Positions 1 to 7,873 of a stretch of DNA of 41,452 bases are shown one piece after another. This DNA is from Bradyrhizobium manausense (GTDB lineage Bacteria > Pseudomonadota > Alphaproteobacteria > Rhizobiales > Xanthobacteraceae): assembly GCF_001440035.1 (NCBI RefSeq), contig NZ_LJYG01000054.1, forward strand, positions 1-41,452, in the 5' to 3' direction. Below the pieces are notes generated by a model. The model did no database searches, had not been told where the DNA came from, and saw nothing but the letters and a program-made list of their open reading frames with translations. Position 1 is the stretch's first letter; each line of letters begins with the position of its first letter. The position numbers and the translations under genes are program-made.

Positions 1-50
1 TGTTTAGCCCGGAGACATAGCTTACACCTGTTCGGAGACATGGTTGACAC
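1..50 (+). repeat. Left terminal inverted repeat of the IS
   Basis: The outer 18 bases are a perfect inverted match to 1251-1268. After a 10-base unmatched spacer, the inner 22 bases (29-50) match the other end with one mismatch. Within this end the motif CGGAGACAT occurs twice (near 10-18 and 33-41), which looks like two transposase-binding modules. The stop codon of the transposase lies inside this repeat. Confidence 0.93.
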
Positions 51-1179
51 TTTTGGGGTTACGCAGATCGATCGTTTCGATCTGATGAGCGGCAAAGAAT
101 ATTCCGAATTTTCCGTCGGCACTGAGCTGGCGAATGGCGAGCCTCTCACCACGGAAGGCTTGCGGGACTTTCCAGAGCCGTCCCTTGAAGCTGACATAGG
201 CCTTGGTGGTGGAGACGGAACGGACGATCTCGCCGTCGTCGTACTCCACCGTTGGAAGGCGGTTCGGCATAGGGCGCTGGCTCGGTCGATAACGGCTCGC
301 GGGCACATCGAAGCCCAATGCCTCGTGCGGCCGATCGAGATTGTAGACGTTGCGCCATTGGTCGAACGCCCGCTGGACATCGGCAAGGTCGCGGTAGCGC
401 TTGAAGGCGAAGACCTCGGCCTTCAGGCTGCGGTGGAACCGTTCGTTCTTGCCTCGGCTCTGGGGATGATAGGGCCGGCTGTGGATCGTGCGGATGCCGA
501 GCTTGAGAAGCCACACCGTCAGCGTGGTCCAGGGGTCTTCGAGGGTGAAGCCCCAGGGGCCGCCATTGTCGACGAACATCGCATCCGGCAGTCCGTAGCG
601 GCGGAACGTCGTCTCGAGATGGCCTCGTACCGTCGAGCCTCGTTCGTTGTCACAGGCTGCCAGGCACAAGGCAAAGCGCGAGTGATCGTCCAGCGTCGTC
701 AGTGGATGGCAGGACACGCCGTTCTCCAAGGCACTGTGTCCCTTGAAGTCCATTTGCCAAAGTTGATTGGGCTTATCCTTCTCGAAGCGCGTATACGGCT
801 GTCCAGGCGTGCCCGCAGGCTCCTTCACCCGATCATAACGTCGCAAAATCTCGTGCACGGTCGATATCGCCGGAACGGCCTGCCGGTTGCGCTTGAGACG
901 ATGCGCGAGTTTGCGCGCTCCCCAGGCCGGGTGAGCATCGCGCAGTTCGACGATCTGTTGCTCGATCGCAGCAGCTGTACGCTCCGGACTGTGATGAGGT
1001 CGTCGCGATCGGTCCGCCAATGTCGTATCGCCTGCATCGTACCGCTGGATCCACTTGTAGCCCGTCGGAGCGCTGATGCCGAACTGCCGGCACAGCTGCC
1101 GCAGGTTCGCTCCCTCCTGCTTGGCAAGCACCACAAACTCCCGCCTTTGATCCATGACTGACACCTCTCGCCACGGCAT
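22..1179 (-). CDS. IS481-family DDE transposase
   Basis: Catalyses cut and joining of the surrounding insertion sequence. An N-terminal helix-turn-helix (about residues 26-47, LRQLCRQFGISAPTGYKWIQ) precedes a linker and an rve-type integrase core. The likely catalytic triad is D144 (LWQMDFKGH), D204 (MFVDNGG) and E246 (SRGKNERFH). The 385-residue frame is intact, so the element may still be active. Two starts are possible: ATG at 1179 with a G-rich stretch upstream, or ATG at 1155 (MDQRREFV) preceded by GAGAGGTG; the second has the more usual spacing and homologous starts often look like it. The reading frame closes inside the left inverted repeat. Confidence 0.93.
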   Translation of the reverse strand: MPWREVSVMDQRREFVVLAKQEGANLRQLCRQFGISAPTGYKWIQRYDAGDTTLADRSRRPHHSPERTAAAIEQQIVELRDAHPAWGARKLAHRLKRNRQAVPAISTVHEILRRYDRVKEPAGTPGQPYTRFEKDKPNQLWQMDFKGHSALENGVSCHPLTTLDDHSRFALCLAACDNERGSTVRGHLETTFRRYGLPDAMFVDNGGPWGFTLEDPWTTLTVWLLKLGIRTIHSRPYHPQSRGKNERFHRSLKAEVFAFKRYRDLADVQRAFDQWRNVYNLDRPHEALGFDVPASRYRPSQRPMPNRLPTVEYDDGEIVRSVSTTKAYVSFKGRLWKVPQAFRGERLAIRQLSADGKFGIFFAAHQIETIDLRNPKSVNHVSEQV

Positions 1180-1218
1180 CGTTCGCCCCCTTGTTTGACG
1201 AATCGAGCCGATTTTGAC

Positions 1219-1268
1219 GTGTCAACCATGTCCCCGAACACCTGTCAGTCATGTCTCCGGGCTAAACA
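1219..1268 (-). repeat. Right terminal inverted repeat of the IS
   Basis: Reverse complement of the left end: 18 perfect terminal bases, a divergent 10-base spacer, then 22 inner bases with one difference (GGGGACAT in place of GGAGACAT). It ends at TAAACA, immediately followed by cytochrome b561 remnant sequence. Confidence 0.93.
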
Positions 1269-1559
1269 GCAGCGAAGCAATCCGGACTGCCGCCGCCGTG
1301 GCTGACGCGGCTGCGATCTTCTGCCAGCGCAAGGACTCGGCCGGCAGCGCCGCGTCGCGTTGACGACGCGCCAGGCCAATCGCAACACCGTGAGCAGCAG
1401 GATCACGTAGCCGATATCGGCGTGGATCGAGCGGTAGAAGAACTTGTCGGCGCGCGCCGGGATGTGATTCATCCACCAGCCGAAGCCGATCATGCCGATG
1501 ATGGCCAGCGCCAGGCCCCAGTGAAACCACCGGGCAACATTCCCAGTGTTTCTGATCAT
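1269..1559 (-). pseudogene. Cytochrome b561 remnant, frameshifted and cut by the IS
   Basis: The ATG at 1559 opens a cytochrome b561 family protein: MIRNTGNVARWFHWGLALAI..., a first membrane segment with a candidate haem-ligand His (RWFHW), then a second with HADIGYVILLLTVLRLAWR. After RVVN the frame breaks: the expected continuation (ALPAESLRWQKIAA) is in another frame, consistent with loss of one base near 1346-1362. The remnant stops at the right end of the insertion sequence, so the last two membrane helices are missing. Two independent lesions mean the gene is dead. Such proteins normally carry electrons across the inner membrane using two haems b. Confidence 0.85.
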
Positions 1560-1726
1560 GTCGGCTCCCGAAAACTTACGGATATCCCAATCGCAGCGCA
1601 GCACGGCGGATAGCGGGTCCAGGCGGCAGAGGTGAAATTGAATCGTTCCAAACTCGGCGCCGGCCGCCCCCGCCGCAAAACCGCCCCAAAAACCGAATGG
1701 TAACCATGGGGTCTTAAGGTAGCGAC

Positions 1727-2524
1727 GTGACCAATTCCCCGACGATCCTGGTATTCGATTCCGGTCTTGGCGGCCTCACCGTGCTGCGTGAGGTCGTGGC
1801 GGCGCGCCCGGATGCGCATTATACCTACGTCGCCGACGACGCCTTTTTCCCCTATGGCCATCACAGCGAGGACGAGATCATCGCCCGCGTCGTGCCGCTG
1901 ATGGGGGAGCTGATTGCCACGCACAAGCCCGACCTGGTGGTGATCGCATGCAACACCATGTCCGTTTCAGTCATGAGCCATTTGCGCGCCGCTTATCGCG
2001 TGCCGTTCGTCGGCACGGTGCCGGCGATCAAGCCGGCCTGCGCGCAGTCGAAGACCCGCCGCGTCTCCGTGCTCGGTACGAAAGCGACCGTCAAACGCGA
2101 GTACACCCAAGCGCTGATCCGGGATCACAGCCAAGGCTGCGAGGTGACGCTGGTCGGTTCGCCCGAACTCGCCACGCTCGCCGAGGCTGCGCTCAGCGGC
2201 ACCACAGTCGACGACAGCGACATTTTCGCTGAGCTGAAACCTTGCTTCGTCGGAAACCCCGAGGATACGACTGCGCGCACCGACACGATCGTGCTGGCCT
2301 GCACTCATTATCCGCTGCTGCTGGACCGGATGGAGCGGCTGGCGCCCTGGCCGGTCCAATGGATTGATCCGGCGCCTGCGATCGCCCGCCGCGTTTCCGA
2401 CCTTCTCGGCCCGTACGGCTGCGGCATCGCGCAGACGGGCGCTGAGATGATTTTCACCTCGAACCGCGCGCATGGCCTTTCCGCCACGCTGACACCGTTC
2501 TTCGGCGGGCGCGCGGTCGCCTGA
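1727..2524 (+). CDS. murI: Glutamate racemase
   Basis: Interconverts L- and D-glutamate in the cytosol, supplying D-Glu for peptidoglycan. The 265-residue protein has the family pattern: DSGLGG near the N terminus (residues 11-16), the first catalytic cysteine in VVIACNTMS (C75) and the second in LACTHYP (C192, H194). The start is GTG at 1727, preceded at a good distance by TTAAGGT. Length is normal for the family. It stands alone: upstream is the broken cytochrome gene on the other strand, and the next gene starts 62 bases downstream in the same direction. Confidence 0.95.
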   Translation: MTNSPTILVFDSGLGGLTVLREVVAARPDAHYTYVADDAFFPYGHHSEDEIIARVVPLMGELIATHKPDLVVIACNTMSVSVMSHLRAAYRVPFVGTVPAIKPACAQSKTRRVSVLGTKATVKREYTQALIRDHSQGCEVTLVGSPELATLAEAALSGTTVDDSDIFAELKPCFVGNPEDTTARTDTIVLACTHYPLLLDRMERLAPWPVQWIDPAPAIARRVSDLLGPYGCGIAQTGAEMIFTSNRAHGLSATLTPFFGGRAVA

Positions 2525-2586
2525 CTTTGCGCCCCGGCGGCGTGCTGCTAGGCTTCGCGCATCGTTACCCACGCGCAGGTATTCAC

Positions 2587-3360
2587 ATGTCGGTCCCCGC
2601 AAAGCCGCTCAATCGCGTTCGCCAGATGTGGAGCGAAGGCCGCCCCGCCTTCGGCGCGATCGCAACGATCCCAAGCGTGCAGATGGTGCAGATCATGGCG
2701 CGCTCGCTCGACTGGATCATCGTGGATCTCGAGCACGGCCCGATCGGCCTCACCGAAGCGCATGCCATGATCGCCGCGACAACGGGCACGCCGTGCACGC
2801 CGCTGGTGCGGATCGCCGCGAACGAGCCGTGGCTGGCCAAAGCACCGATGGATATCGGCGCCTTCGGTATCAATTTCCCGATGATCACCAATCGCGACGA
2901 GGCCGAGAAAGCGGTGCGCAGCGTGCGCTATCCGCCGCGCGGCGACCGGCTCTGGGGGCCGTTCCACGCGCCGTTCCGCTGGGGCCAGTCAATGCCTGAC
3001 TACATGGCCTCAGCCGATGACGAGATGATCTGCATGATCACGATCGAGCATGTCGATGCCGTCAACCGCATCGACGAGATCATGGCGACACCAGGCATCG
3101 ATGTCGCGGTGATCGGCCCCGGCGATCTTGCCACGTCCATCAACAAGCGTGGTCAGATGGACGATCCGGAATTGCTGGCGCTGATCGCGCGGGCCGAGGC
3201 CGGCATCCTCAACAGCGGCGTGCCGATCGGCGGCGTGGCGCGCACCGCCGACCAGGCCAACCGGCTCATTGACCGCGGCTACCGCGCCATCGCACTCGGC
3301 TTCGACTGGTCGCTGTTCCAGCGCGGCATCATGGCGGCGTTCGACGGGATCAGGCGCTGA
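2587..3360 (+). CDS. HpcH/HpaI-type class II aldolase family protein
   Basis: A 257-residue TIM-barrel aldolase of the HpcH/HpaI (2-keto-3-deoxy acid / 2,4-dihydroxyhept-2-enedioate) family, which cleaves hydroxy-keto acids to pyruvate plus an aldehyde using a divalent metal. Visible conserved positions are the catalytic His in DWIIVDLEHGP (H50), Arg in PLVRIAANEP (R75) and the metal ligands E154 (MITIEHVDA) and D180 (VIGPGDLA). The start chosen is ATG 2587 (MSVPAKPLN), since the in-frame codons upstream look non-coding. The natural substrate is not predictable; no catabolic partners lie beside it. Confidence 0.85.
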   Translation: MSVPAKPLNRVRQMWSEGRPAFGAIATIPSVQMVQIMARSLDWIIVDLEHGPIGLTEAHAMIAATTGTPCTPLVRIAANEPWLAKAPMDIGAFGINFPMITNRDEAEKAVRSVRYPPRGDRLWGPFHAPFRWGQSMPDYMASADDEMICMITIEHVDAVNRIDEIMATPGIDVAVIGPGDLATSINKRGQMDDPELLALIARAEAGILNSGVPIGGVARTADQANRLIDRGYRAIALGFDWSLFQRGIMAAFDGIRR

Positions 3361-3523
3361 ACCGCCTGCCGCTTGCCGGAGCCCGGGGTAGCCCGAGCCA
3401 GACGGAACAATGCTCAAGAAATGCTCGTTCTCGCCTTCAGCCGTCGCGGCGTGCTAGAGCAGGCGGCGCGCGGGCCCCCCCCCGCCGCCCGTCCCATGTG
3501 AGTCCGCGGGAACCGAAGGAACG
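3361..3523. other. Intergenic stretch with a C9 homopolymer
   Basis: Short spacer upstream of the E2-like acyltransferase. It contains a run of nine C at 3475-3483, a slippage-prone tract, and a ribosome-binding site GAAGGA just before the ATG at 3524. No gene seen. Confidence 0.6.
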
Positions 3524-4291
3524 ATGCGCGGTCAACCCAAGAACATTTCCCTGCCGCGTCGCCTGATCATCGACCTGATGCACGCCTCGAGGGGCGTGCC
3601 GTTCGTGTCGCTCTCCCGCGCGCTCAACATCCGCCCCCTGCAGGAGGCCCGCGCGGGCGCGAGGACGCCGGCCGGCTGGGCGGCCGTGTTCGTCAAGGCG
3701 TTCGCCCTGGTGGCAAGGGATGAGCCGGTGCTGCGCACCGTCTACGCCAAATGGCCCTGGCCGACGCTCTATGAGCTCCCCAATAGCGTGGCGTCGGTGG
3801 CGATCGCCCGGCTCGAGAATGGCGAGGAATGCGTCATGCCGCAGCGGATCGCGGCGCCAGAGGCGATGACGCTGGTCGCGATCGATACCGAGATCCGGCG
3901 CGCCAAGACGGCCCCGGTCGCTGATATCCCCATGTTCCGCAAGGTCATGCGGGTCACCAGGCTACCGCTGCCGCTGCGGCGCCTGTTCTGGGCGGTGGGC
4001 CTGAATTTCGGCCGGCAGCGCGGCAATTGGTTCGGCAGCTTCGCGGTCAGCTCGGTGGCCGCCTATGGCGGCGGCGAGCTTCATCCCATCACACCCGGCC
4101 CGTTCATCGTCAGCTACGGCCTTGTCGAGCCGGACCAGACCATCCATGTCGTAATCCGCTGGGACCACCGGGTGACGGACGCTGCCCCCATCGCCCGGGT
4201 CCTGACCCGGCTGGAACAGGTCCTGAACACTGAAATTGCTGCGGAATTGCGCGCGGCGGGCGCCAAGCCCATCCGGGCGGTTGGGACTTAA
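3524..4291 (+). CDS. 2-oxoacid dehydrogenase E2-like acyltransferase domain protein
   Basis: A stand-alone protein of 255 residues resembling the catalytic (chloramphenicol-acetyltransferase-like) domain of dihydrolipoamide acyltransferases. The C-terminal segment IRWDHRVTDAAPIARVL corresponds to the E2 active-site HxxxDG motif, with H215 and D219 kept but Ala in place of the usual Gly. There is no lipoyl domain, no E1/E3-binding domain and no neighbouring E1 or E3 gene, so it is unlikely to be part of a dehydrogenase complex. It could be an acyltransferase with another substrate. RBS GAAGGA precedes the ATG by a few bases. Confidence 0.65.
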   Translation: MRGQPKNISLPRRLIIDLMHASRGVPFVSLSRALNIRPLQEARAGARTPAGWAAVFVKAFALVARDEPVLRTVYAKWPWPTLYELPNSVASVAIARLENGEECVMPQRIAAPEAMTLVAIDTEIRRAKTAPVADIPMFRKVMRVTRLPLPLRRLFWAVGLNFGRQRGNWFGSFAVSSVAAYGGGELHPITPGPFIVSYGLVEPDQTIHVVIRWDHRVTDAAPIARVLTRLEQVLNTEIAAELRAAGAKPIRAVGT

Positions 4292-4295
4292 GGCC

Positions 4296-4378
4296 CGTCA
4301 TTCCGGGGCGGTGCGTAGCACCGAACCCGGAATCTCGAGATTCCGGGTTCGATGCCTGCGCATCGTCCCGGAATGACG
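4296..4378. repeat. Palindromic intergenic repeat, CGTCATTCCGGGGC family, copy 1
   Basis: Outer arms CGTCATTCCGGG / CCCGGAATGACG enclose a perfect inner palindrome around CCCGGAATCTCGAGATTCCGGG and a small GATGC-GCATC hairpin. A second copy with the same architecture is at 13396-13476. Lies between the E2-like gene and the rpsD leader. Confidence 0.85.
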
Positions 4379-4467
4379 GCGTAGAGAATTGACAGAACGG
4401 CCCAAACTCCCCTAAAAGCCGCCTGCTCGCGGGCCGGTTTCGGCCCGCGAAGCGTTTCGCGACCCGT

Positions 4468-4525
4468 GGTCTGGTCCCTTAAGCTTTGGGGATCGGACCT
4501 GTCGGTGCCGGGATCATCCGGGCAC
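4468..4525 (+). promoter_or_regulatory. Structured leader of rpsD: two hairpins
   Basis: 4468-4478 (GGTCTGGTCCC) pairs with 4489-4499 (GGGATCGGACC) to give an 11-base-pair stem with a 10-base loop; three of the pairs are G-U. Immediately after, 4505-4509 pairs with 4521-4525 (GTGCC / GGCAC) in a second, weaker hairpin. A purine-rich AGGAGG lies at 4529, about 40 bases before the start of rpsD. The pairings are read directly; a role as an S4-responsive autoregulatory leader is inference. Confidence 0.45.
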
Positions 4526-4570
4526 ACAGGAGGGCGCGTTTCCTCAAACCATGCAACCGAAGAGGACGCG

Positions 4571-5188
4571 ATGACTAAGCGCAGTGAGGCGAAGTACAAG
4601 ATCGATCGCCGTATGGGCCAGAACATCTGGGGCCGCCCGAAGAGCCCCGTGAACCGCCGCGAGTACGGCCCCGGCCAGCACGGCCAGCGCCGCAAGGGCA
4701 AGCTCTCGGACTTCGGCGTGCAGCTGCGCGCCAAGCAGAAGCTGAAGGGCTACTACGCCAACATCTCTGAGCGCCAGTTCCACGGCATCTATGTCGAGGC
4801 CAGCCGCCTCAAGGGCGACACCGGCGAGAACCTGATCGGCCTGCTGGAGCGTCGTCTCGACGCGGTCGTGTATCGCGCCAAGTTCGTCTCGACGATCTTC
4901 GCCGCGCGCCAGTTCATCAACCACGGCCACATCAAGGTGAACGGCCGCAAGGTCAACATCTCGAGCTACCAAGTCAAGGTCGGCGACGTCGTCGAGGTCA
5001 AGGAAGCCTCCAAGCAGCTCGCCCACGTTCTCGAAGCCAGCCAGCTCCCCGAGCGCGACACCCCCGACTATCTCGAAGTCGACCACGGCAAGATGACCGC
5101 AAAGTACGTGCGCATCCCCGCCCTCTCCGACGTGCCGTTCCCGGTGCAGATGGAGCCCCATCTGGTCGTCGAATTCTATTCGCGCTAA
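4571..5188 (+). CDS. rpsD: 30S ribosomal protein S4
   Basis: Primary 16S rRNA-binding protein that nucleates assembly of the small subunit body. 205 residues, the normal length, with ATG at 4571 ([14 protein letters not shown]) behind GAAGAGG. The N-terminal domain lacks the Cys cluster of zinc-binding S4 forms. The S4 RNA-binding domain runs from about residue 95 ([13 protein letters not shown]) to about 155. It is a single-gene unit with its own leader and terminator, as in other alphaproteobacteria where rpsD sits apart from the alpha operon. Confidence 0.97.
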   Translation: MTKRSEAKYKIDRRMGQNIWGRPKSPVNRREYGPGQHGQRRKGKLSDFGVQLRAKQKLKGYYANISERQFHGIYVEASRLKGDTGENLIGLLERRLDAVVYRAKFVSTIFAARQFINHGHIKVNGRKVNISSYQVKVGDVVEVKEASKQLAHVLEASQLPERDTPDYLEVDHGKMTAKYVRIPALSDVPFPVQMEPHLVVEFYSR

Positions 5189-5202
5189 GATTTGAATGTC
5201 GA

Positions 5203-5229
5203 AAGGCCCCGGTTCGCCGGGGCCTTTTT
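5203..5229 (+). terminator. Rho-independent terminator of rpsD
   Basis: AAGGCCCCGG-TTCG-CCGGGGCCTT forms a perfect 10-base-pair stem with a TTCG loop, followed by a T tract (GGCCTTTTTG). It begins 15 bases after the rpsD stop codon. Confidence 0.93.
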
Positions 5230-5276
5230 GCTTAAGAGCCACATTTCAGTGGCCGCATCGCTTGAGGAGCCGTCGC

Positions 5277-6344
5277 ATGCTCTACACCCCTCCCCCCGTC
5301 GATCCCAAGGCGCCCCCGGTGCGCATCAATCTGCTCTCGGATACGCAAACCAGGCCGACGGCTGCGATGCGCGAGGCGATGGCGCGGGCCGAAGTCGGCG
5401 ACGAGCAGGTCGGCGACGATCCGACCGTGAATGCGCTGTGCGAGCGCGTCGCCGCGCTGATGGGTAAGGAAGCGGCGGTCTACCTGCCGTCAGGGACGAT
5501 GTGCAACGTCACCGCGACGCTGGTGCATTGCCGCCCCGGCGACGAGATCCTGGCGCATGAGACCGCGCACATCATCGCCCGCGAAGGCGGCGCGCATGCC
5601 GCGATCGGCGGCTTCCAGGTCACGCAGCTCAAGGGCCCCGACGGCCAGTTCACGCCGGAGACGCTCCGCAAGGCCCTGCATCCGCGCACGCGCTACCAGC
5701 CGACGCAGCGGGTCGTCAGCGTCGAGCAGACCGCCAATATCGGCGGCGGCACGATCTGGAAGAAGGCCGCGCTCGACGAGATCGTCGCGATCGCCAAACA
5801 GCACGGCCTTGTGACGCATATGGACGGCGCGCGCCTGCTGAACGCGACAGTGGCAAGCAGCATCTCGCCGCGCGACATGACCGCGGGCTGGGATTCGGCC
5901 TGGATCGATTTCTCCAAGGGCCTCGGCGCACCGATCGGCGGCGTGCTCGCCGGCACCCGCGAATTCATCGACGCGGTCTGGCAGTGGAAGCAGCGCCTTG
6001 GCGGCTCGATGCGGCAGGCCGGAATCTGCGCGGCCGCCTGTATCTACGCGCTCGACCATCACGTCGAGCGCCTCGCCGACGACCACGCCAATGCGCGTGC
6101 GCTCGCGCGCGGCCTGTCGCAGATCGCCGGCATCGAGGTGCAGGAGCCCGAGACCAACCTCGTGTTCTTCAAGCCCGACGGCGCCGGCATCCCCGGCGAC
6201 AAGATGGTCGCGGCCCTCAGGCAGCGCGGCGTGACGCTCGCGATGATGGACGGCCGCATCCGCGCCTGCACCCATCTCGACGTCGATGCGGCGATGATCG
6301 AGGAAGCCATCGGCTACGTGCGCGAGATCGTGCGCGCGGCGTGA
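5277..6344 (+). CDS. ltaE: Threonine aldolase family PLP enzyme (low-specificity L-threonine aldolase)
   Basis: Fold-type I pyridoxal-phosphate enzyme expected to cleave L-threonine or L-allo-threonine to glycine and acetaldehyde. Family landmarks in the 355-residue protein: GDEQVGDDPTVNALCERVA near residue 41, HETAHI (residues 94-99), HMDGARLLNA with the PLP-ring Asp (D183), and the Schiff-base lysine in DFSKGLGAPIGG (K214). The start is ATG 5277, with GAGGAGC at the right distance. Related beta-eliminating lyases share this fold, so the exact substrate is inferred. Confidence 0.87.
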   Translation: MLYTPPPVDPKAPPVRINLLSDTQTRPTAAMREAMARAEVGDEQVGDDPTVNALCERVAALMGKEAAVYLPSGTMCNVTATLVHCRPGDEILAHETAHIIAREGGAHAAIGGFQVTQLKGPDGQFTPETLRKALHPRTRYQPTQRVVSVEQTANIGGGTIWKKAALDEIVAIAKQHGLVTHMDGARLLNATVASSISPRDMTAGWDSAWIDFSKGLGAPIGGVLAGTREFIDAVWQWKQRLGGSMRQAGICAAACIYALDHHVERLADDHANARALARGLSQIAGIEVQEPETNLVFFKPDGAGIPGDKMVAALRQRGVTLAMMDGRIRACTHLDVDAAMIEEAIGYVREIVRAA

Positions 6345-6367
6345 GGCCTGGTTGGCCCCGTAGCCCC

Positions 6368-6452
6368 GTAGCCCGGATGGAGCGCAGCGAAATCCGGGAC
6401 AGTGTTGCAGCGGCGAGAGTTCCCGGATTGCGCTGCGCTCTATCCGGGCTAC
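6368..6452. repeat. Palindromic repeat, GTAGCCCGGATGGAG family, copy 1
   Basis: Arms GTAGCCCGGATGGAGCGCAG / CTGCGCTCTATCCGGGCTAC enclose a second inverted pair (AATCCGGGA / TCCCGGATT) and a short loop. Same family as 15036-15119 and 20929-21045. It sits after the threonine aldolase gene, between convergent genes. Confidence 0.88.
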
Positions 6453-6512
6453 GGCAGCGGCGAAACGATCGCCACCCCATCGCCCGATAGATTAGTGGTC
6501 TTCAGAGAGCGA

Positions 6513-6535
6513 GCGCCGCGAGGAGCGCGCGGCGC
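6513..6535. terminator. GC-rich hairpin between convergent genes
   Basis: GCGCCGCG pairs with CGCGGCGC across a 7-base loop, in the gap between two genes that face each other. There is no T tract, so intrinsic termination is uncertain. Confidence 0.35.
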
Positions 6536-6544
6536 GCGCGCATG

Positions 6545-7828
6545 TCAATTCTCCATGGCCTCATAGACCAAAAGCTTCAATGTCCGTTGGATGCGCTGGC
6601 GCTCGGTCGGGGTCTGCTCCAGCAGCACAAAGAACATGTCCTGCTTGCGATCGACCACCAGATAGCAACCGCTGGCGCCGTCCCACTTCAACTCGCCGAG
6701 ATCGCCGGGCGGCGGCGGCTTGGCATTACCGGGATCGGTGCGCACGGCAAACCCAAGTCCCATGCCAAAACCGTCACCGGGGAAATAGAAGTAGTCCCGC
6801 TCAACGCCGGAGTCCTTGCCGGCATGGTCCGATGCCATCAGCTCGAACGTCTTCGGGCTGAGATAGGTCTTGCCCTCGAACGTTCCTCCATCGACCAGCA
6901 TCTGCGCAAAGCGCGAAAAGTCCGCCATGGTCGAGACCATGCCGCCGCTGGCGGATTCCCATTTCTGGCGAACCTCAGTCCTGTACTCGCGGCCGACCCG
7001 GAAATTGCTGTCGTTCGGCAGCGGCTGGGCGAGCCGTTTCAGCCTCTCCGGTTCGGTGACGAAGAAGCCTGTATCGGTCATGCCGAGCGGATCGAGCAGC
7101 TTTTCCTTCTCGAGTTCGAACAATGTCTTTCCGGACACGATCTCCATGATCCGCGCCAGAATGTCGGTGGAATGGCCGTACTGCCAGAGCGCGCCGGGTT
7201 GATTGTGCAGCGGCAGCTTGGCGATCCGCTCGGCAAACTCGGCGAGATCGAATTCGCCCGCGTAGATGTTGGCGTCGCGATAGGCCTTGCGAACCAGACT
7301 GTCGCCGTAGAAGCCGTAGGTGATCCCGGAGGTATGGCGCATCAGGTCGAGAATGGTAATGGGCCGGACCAGTGGCACCAGGTCGAGCGTCTTGGTGCCG
7401 TCTTCGGCCTTCTTCTCCTCACCGACCTTCACATTTGCAAAGGAGGGAATGTATTTCGAGACGGGATCGTCGAGCTTGATCTTTCCGTCCTGGATCAATT
7501 GCATCGCCACAACGGAGGTGATCACCTTGGTCAGCGACGACAGGCGGAAGATGGTCTTGTCGGTGATCGGCGCCTTGCTGACCACGTCCTGCACGCCGAA
7601 GGCTTCGTGATAGACGGGCTTGCCGTGCTGCTGGATCAGCACGGTCGCGCCGGCGATCTTGCCGGTCGCGACCTCGTTCTTGAAGAACTCGCTGACCTTG
7701 GCGAGCTTGTCCTGATTGAAATGTGCGCCGGCCGGAATCTCGTAGGTGCCCTCCGCGCGCGCCGACATCGTCCCAAACGAGACAAGCGCACCGCAGGCCA
7801 ATGAAAATCGTACAAAACGTGAAATCAT
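6545..7828 (-). CDS. Secreted serine hydrolase, class C beta-lactamase / family VIII esterase type
   Basis: 427-residue protein beginning at ATG 7828 behind a strong GGAGGGG. The first 26 residues form a signal peptide (ISRFVRFSLACGALV...ARA), so it should act in the periplasm or outside. The catalytic SxxK is S98-L-T-K101, the tyrosine motif is YGH (Y217) in place of YxN, and a WDGASG segment near the C terminus corresponds to the KTG/WGG box. This combination is more typical of EstB-like esterases than of true beta-lactamases. Substrate unknown. It is convergent with the threonine aldolase gene. Confidence 0.85.
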   Translation of the reverse strand: MISRFVRFSLACGALVSFGTMSARAEGTYEIPAGAHFNQDKLAKVSEFFKNEVATGKIAGATVLIQQHGKPVYHEAFGVQDVVSKAPITDKTIFRLSSLTKVITSVVAMQLIQDGKIKLDDPVSKYIPSFANVKVGEEKKAEDGTKTLDLVPLVRPITILDLMRHTSGITYGFYGDSLVRKAYRDANIYAGEFDLAEFAERIAKLPLHNQPGALWQYGHSTDILARIMEIVSGKTLFELEKEKLLDPLGMTDTGFFVTEPERLKRLAQPLPNDSNFRVGREYRTEVRQKWESASGGMVSTMADFSRFAQMLVDGGTFEGKTYLSPKTFELMASDHAGKDSGVERDYFYFPGDGFGMGLGFAVRTDPGNAKPPPPGDLGELKWDGASGCYLVVDRKQDMFFVLLEQTPTERQRIQRTLKLLVYEAMEN

Positions 7829-7873
7829 ATCCCCTCCCCGGAACATGGCTGGCGGAGTGTACCGACCGCGTCG

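Larger units (their letters stand above)
1..1268 (-). mobile_element. Complete IS481-family insertion sequence
   Basis: A full element of 1268 bases bounded by terminal inverted repeats beginning TGTTTAGCCCGGAGACAT. It encodes one DDE transposase on the minus strand that fills nearly the whole element. The window begins exactly at the left terminus, so the left flank, and therefore any target-site duplication, cannot be seen. The right terminus abuts a cytochrome b561 gene remnant. Family assignment rests on transposase type, single-gene layout and TGT termini; the individual IS name is not recognised. Confidence 0.93.

Noticed and set aside
40..1161. Plus-strand open frame through the insertion sequence
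   Set aside because: Opposite of an intact DDE transposase; no domain and no ribosome-binding site.
4296..4378. Small RNA gene or CRISPR-like element at the palindromic repeats
   Set aside because: The structure is a single compound palindrome repeated elsewhere at intergenic sites; there are no regularly spaced repeats or spacers.
6545..7828. Antibiotic-resistance beta-lactamase
   Set aside because: SxxK is present but YxN is YGH and the third box is of the esterase type; family VIII esterase is more likely.
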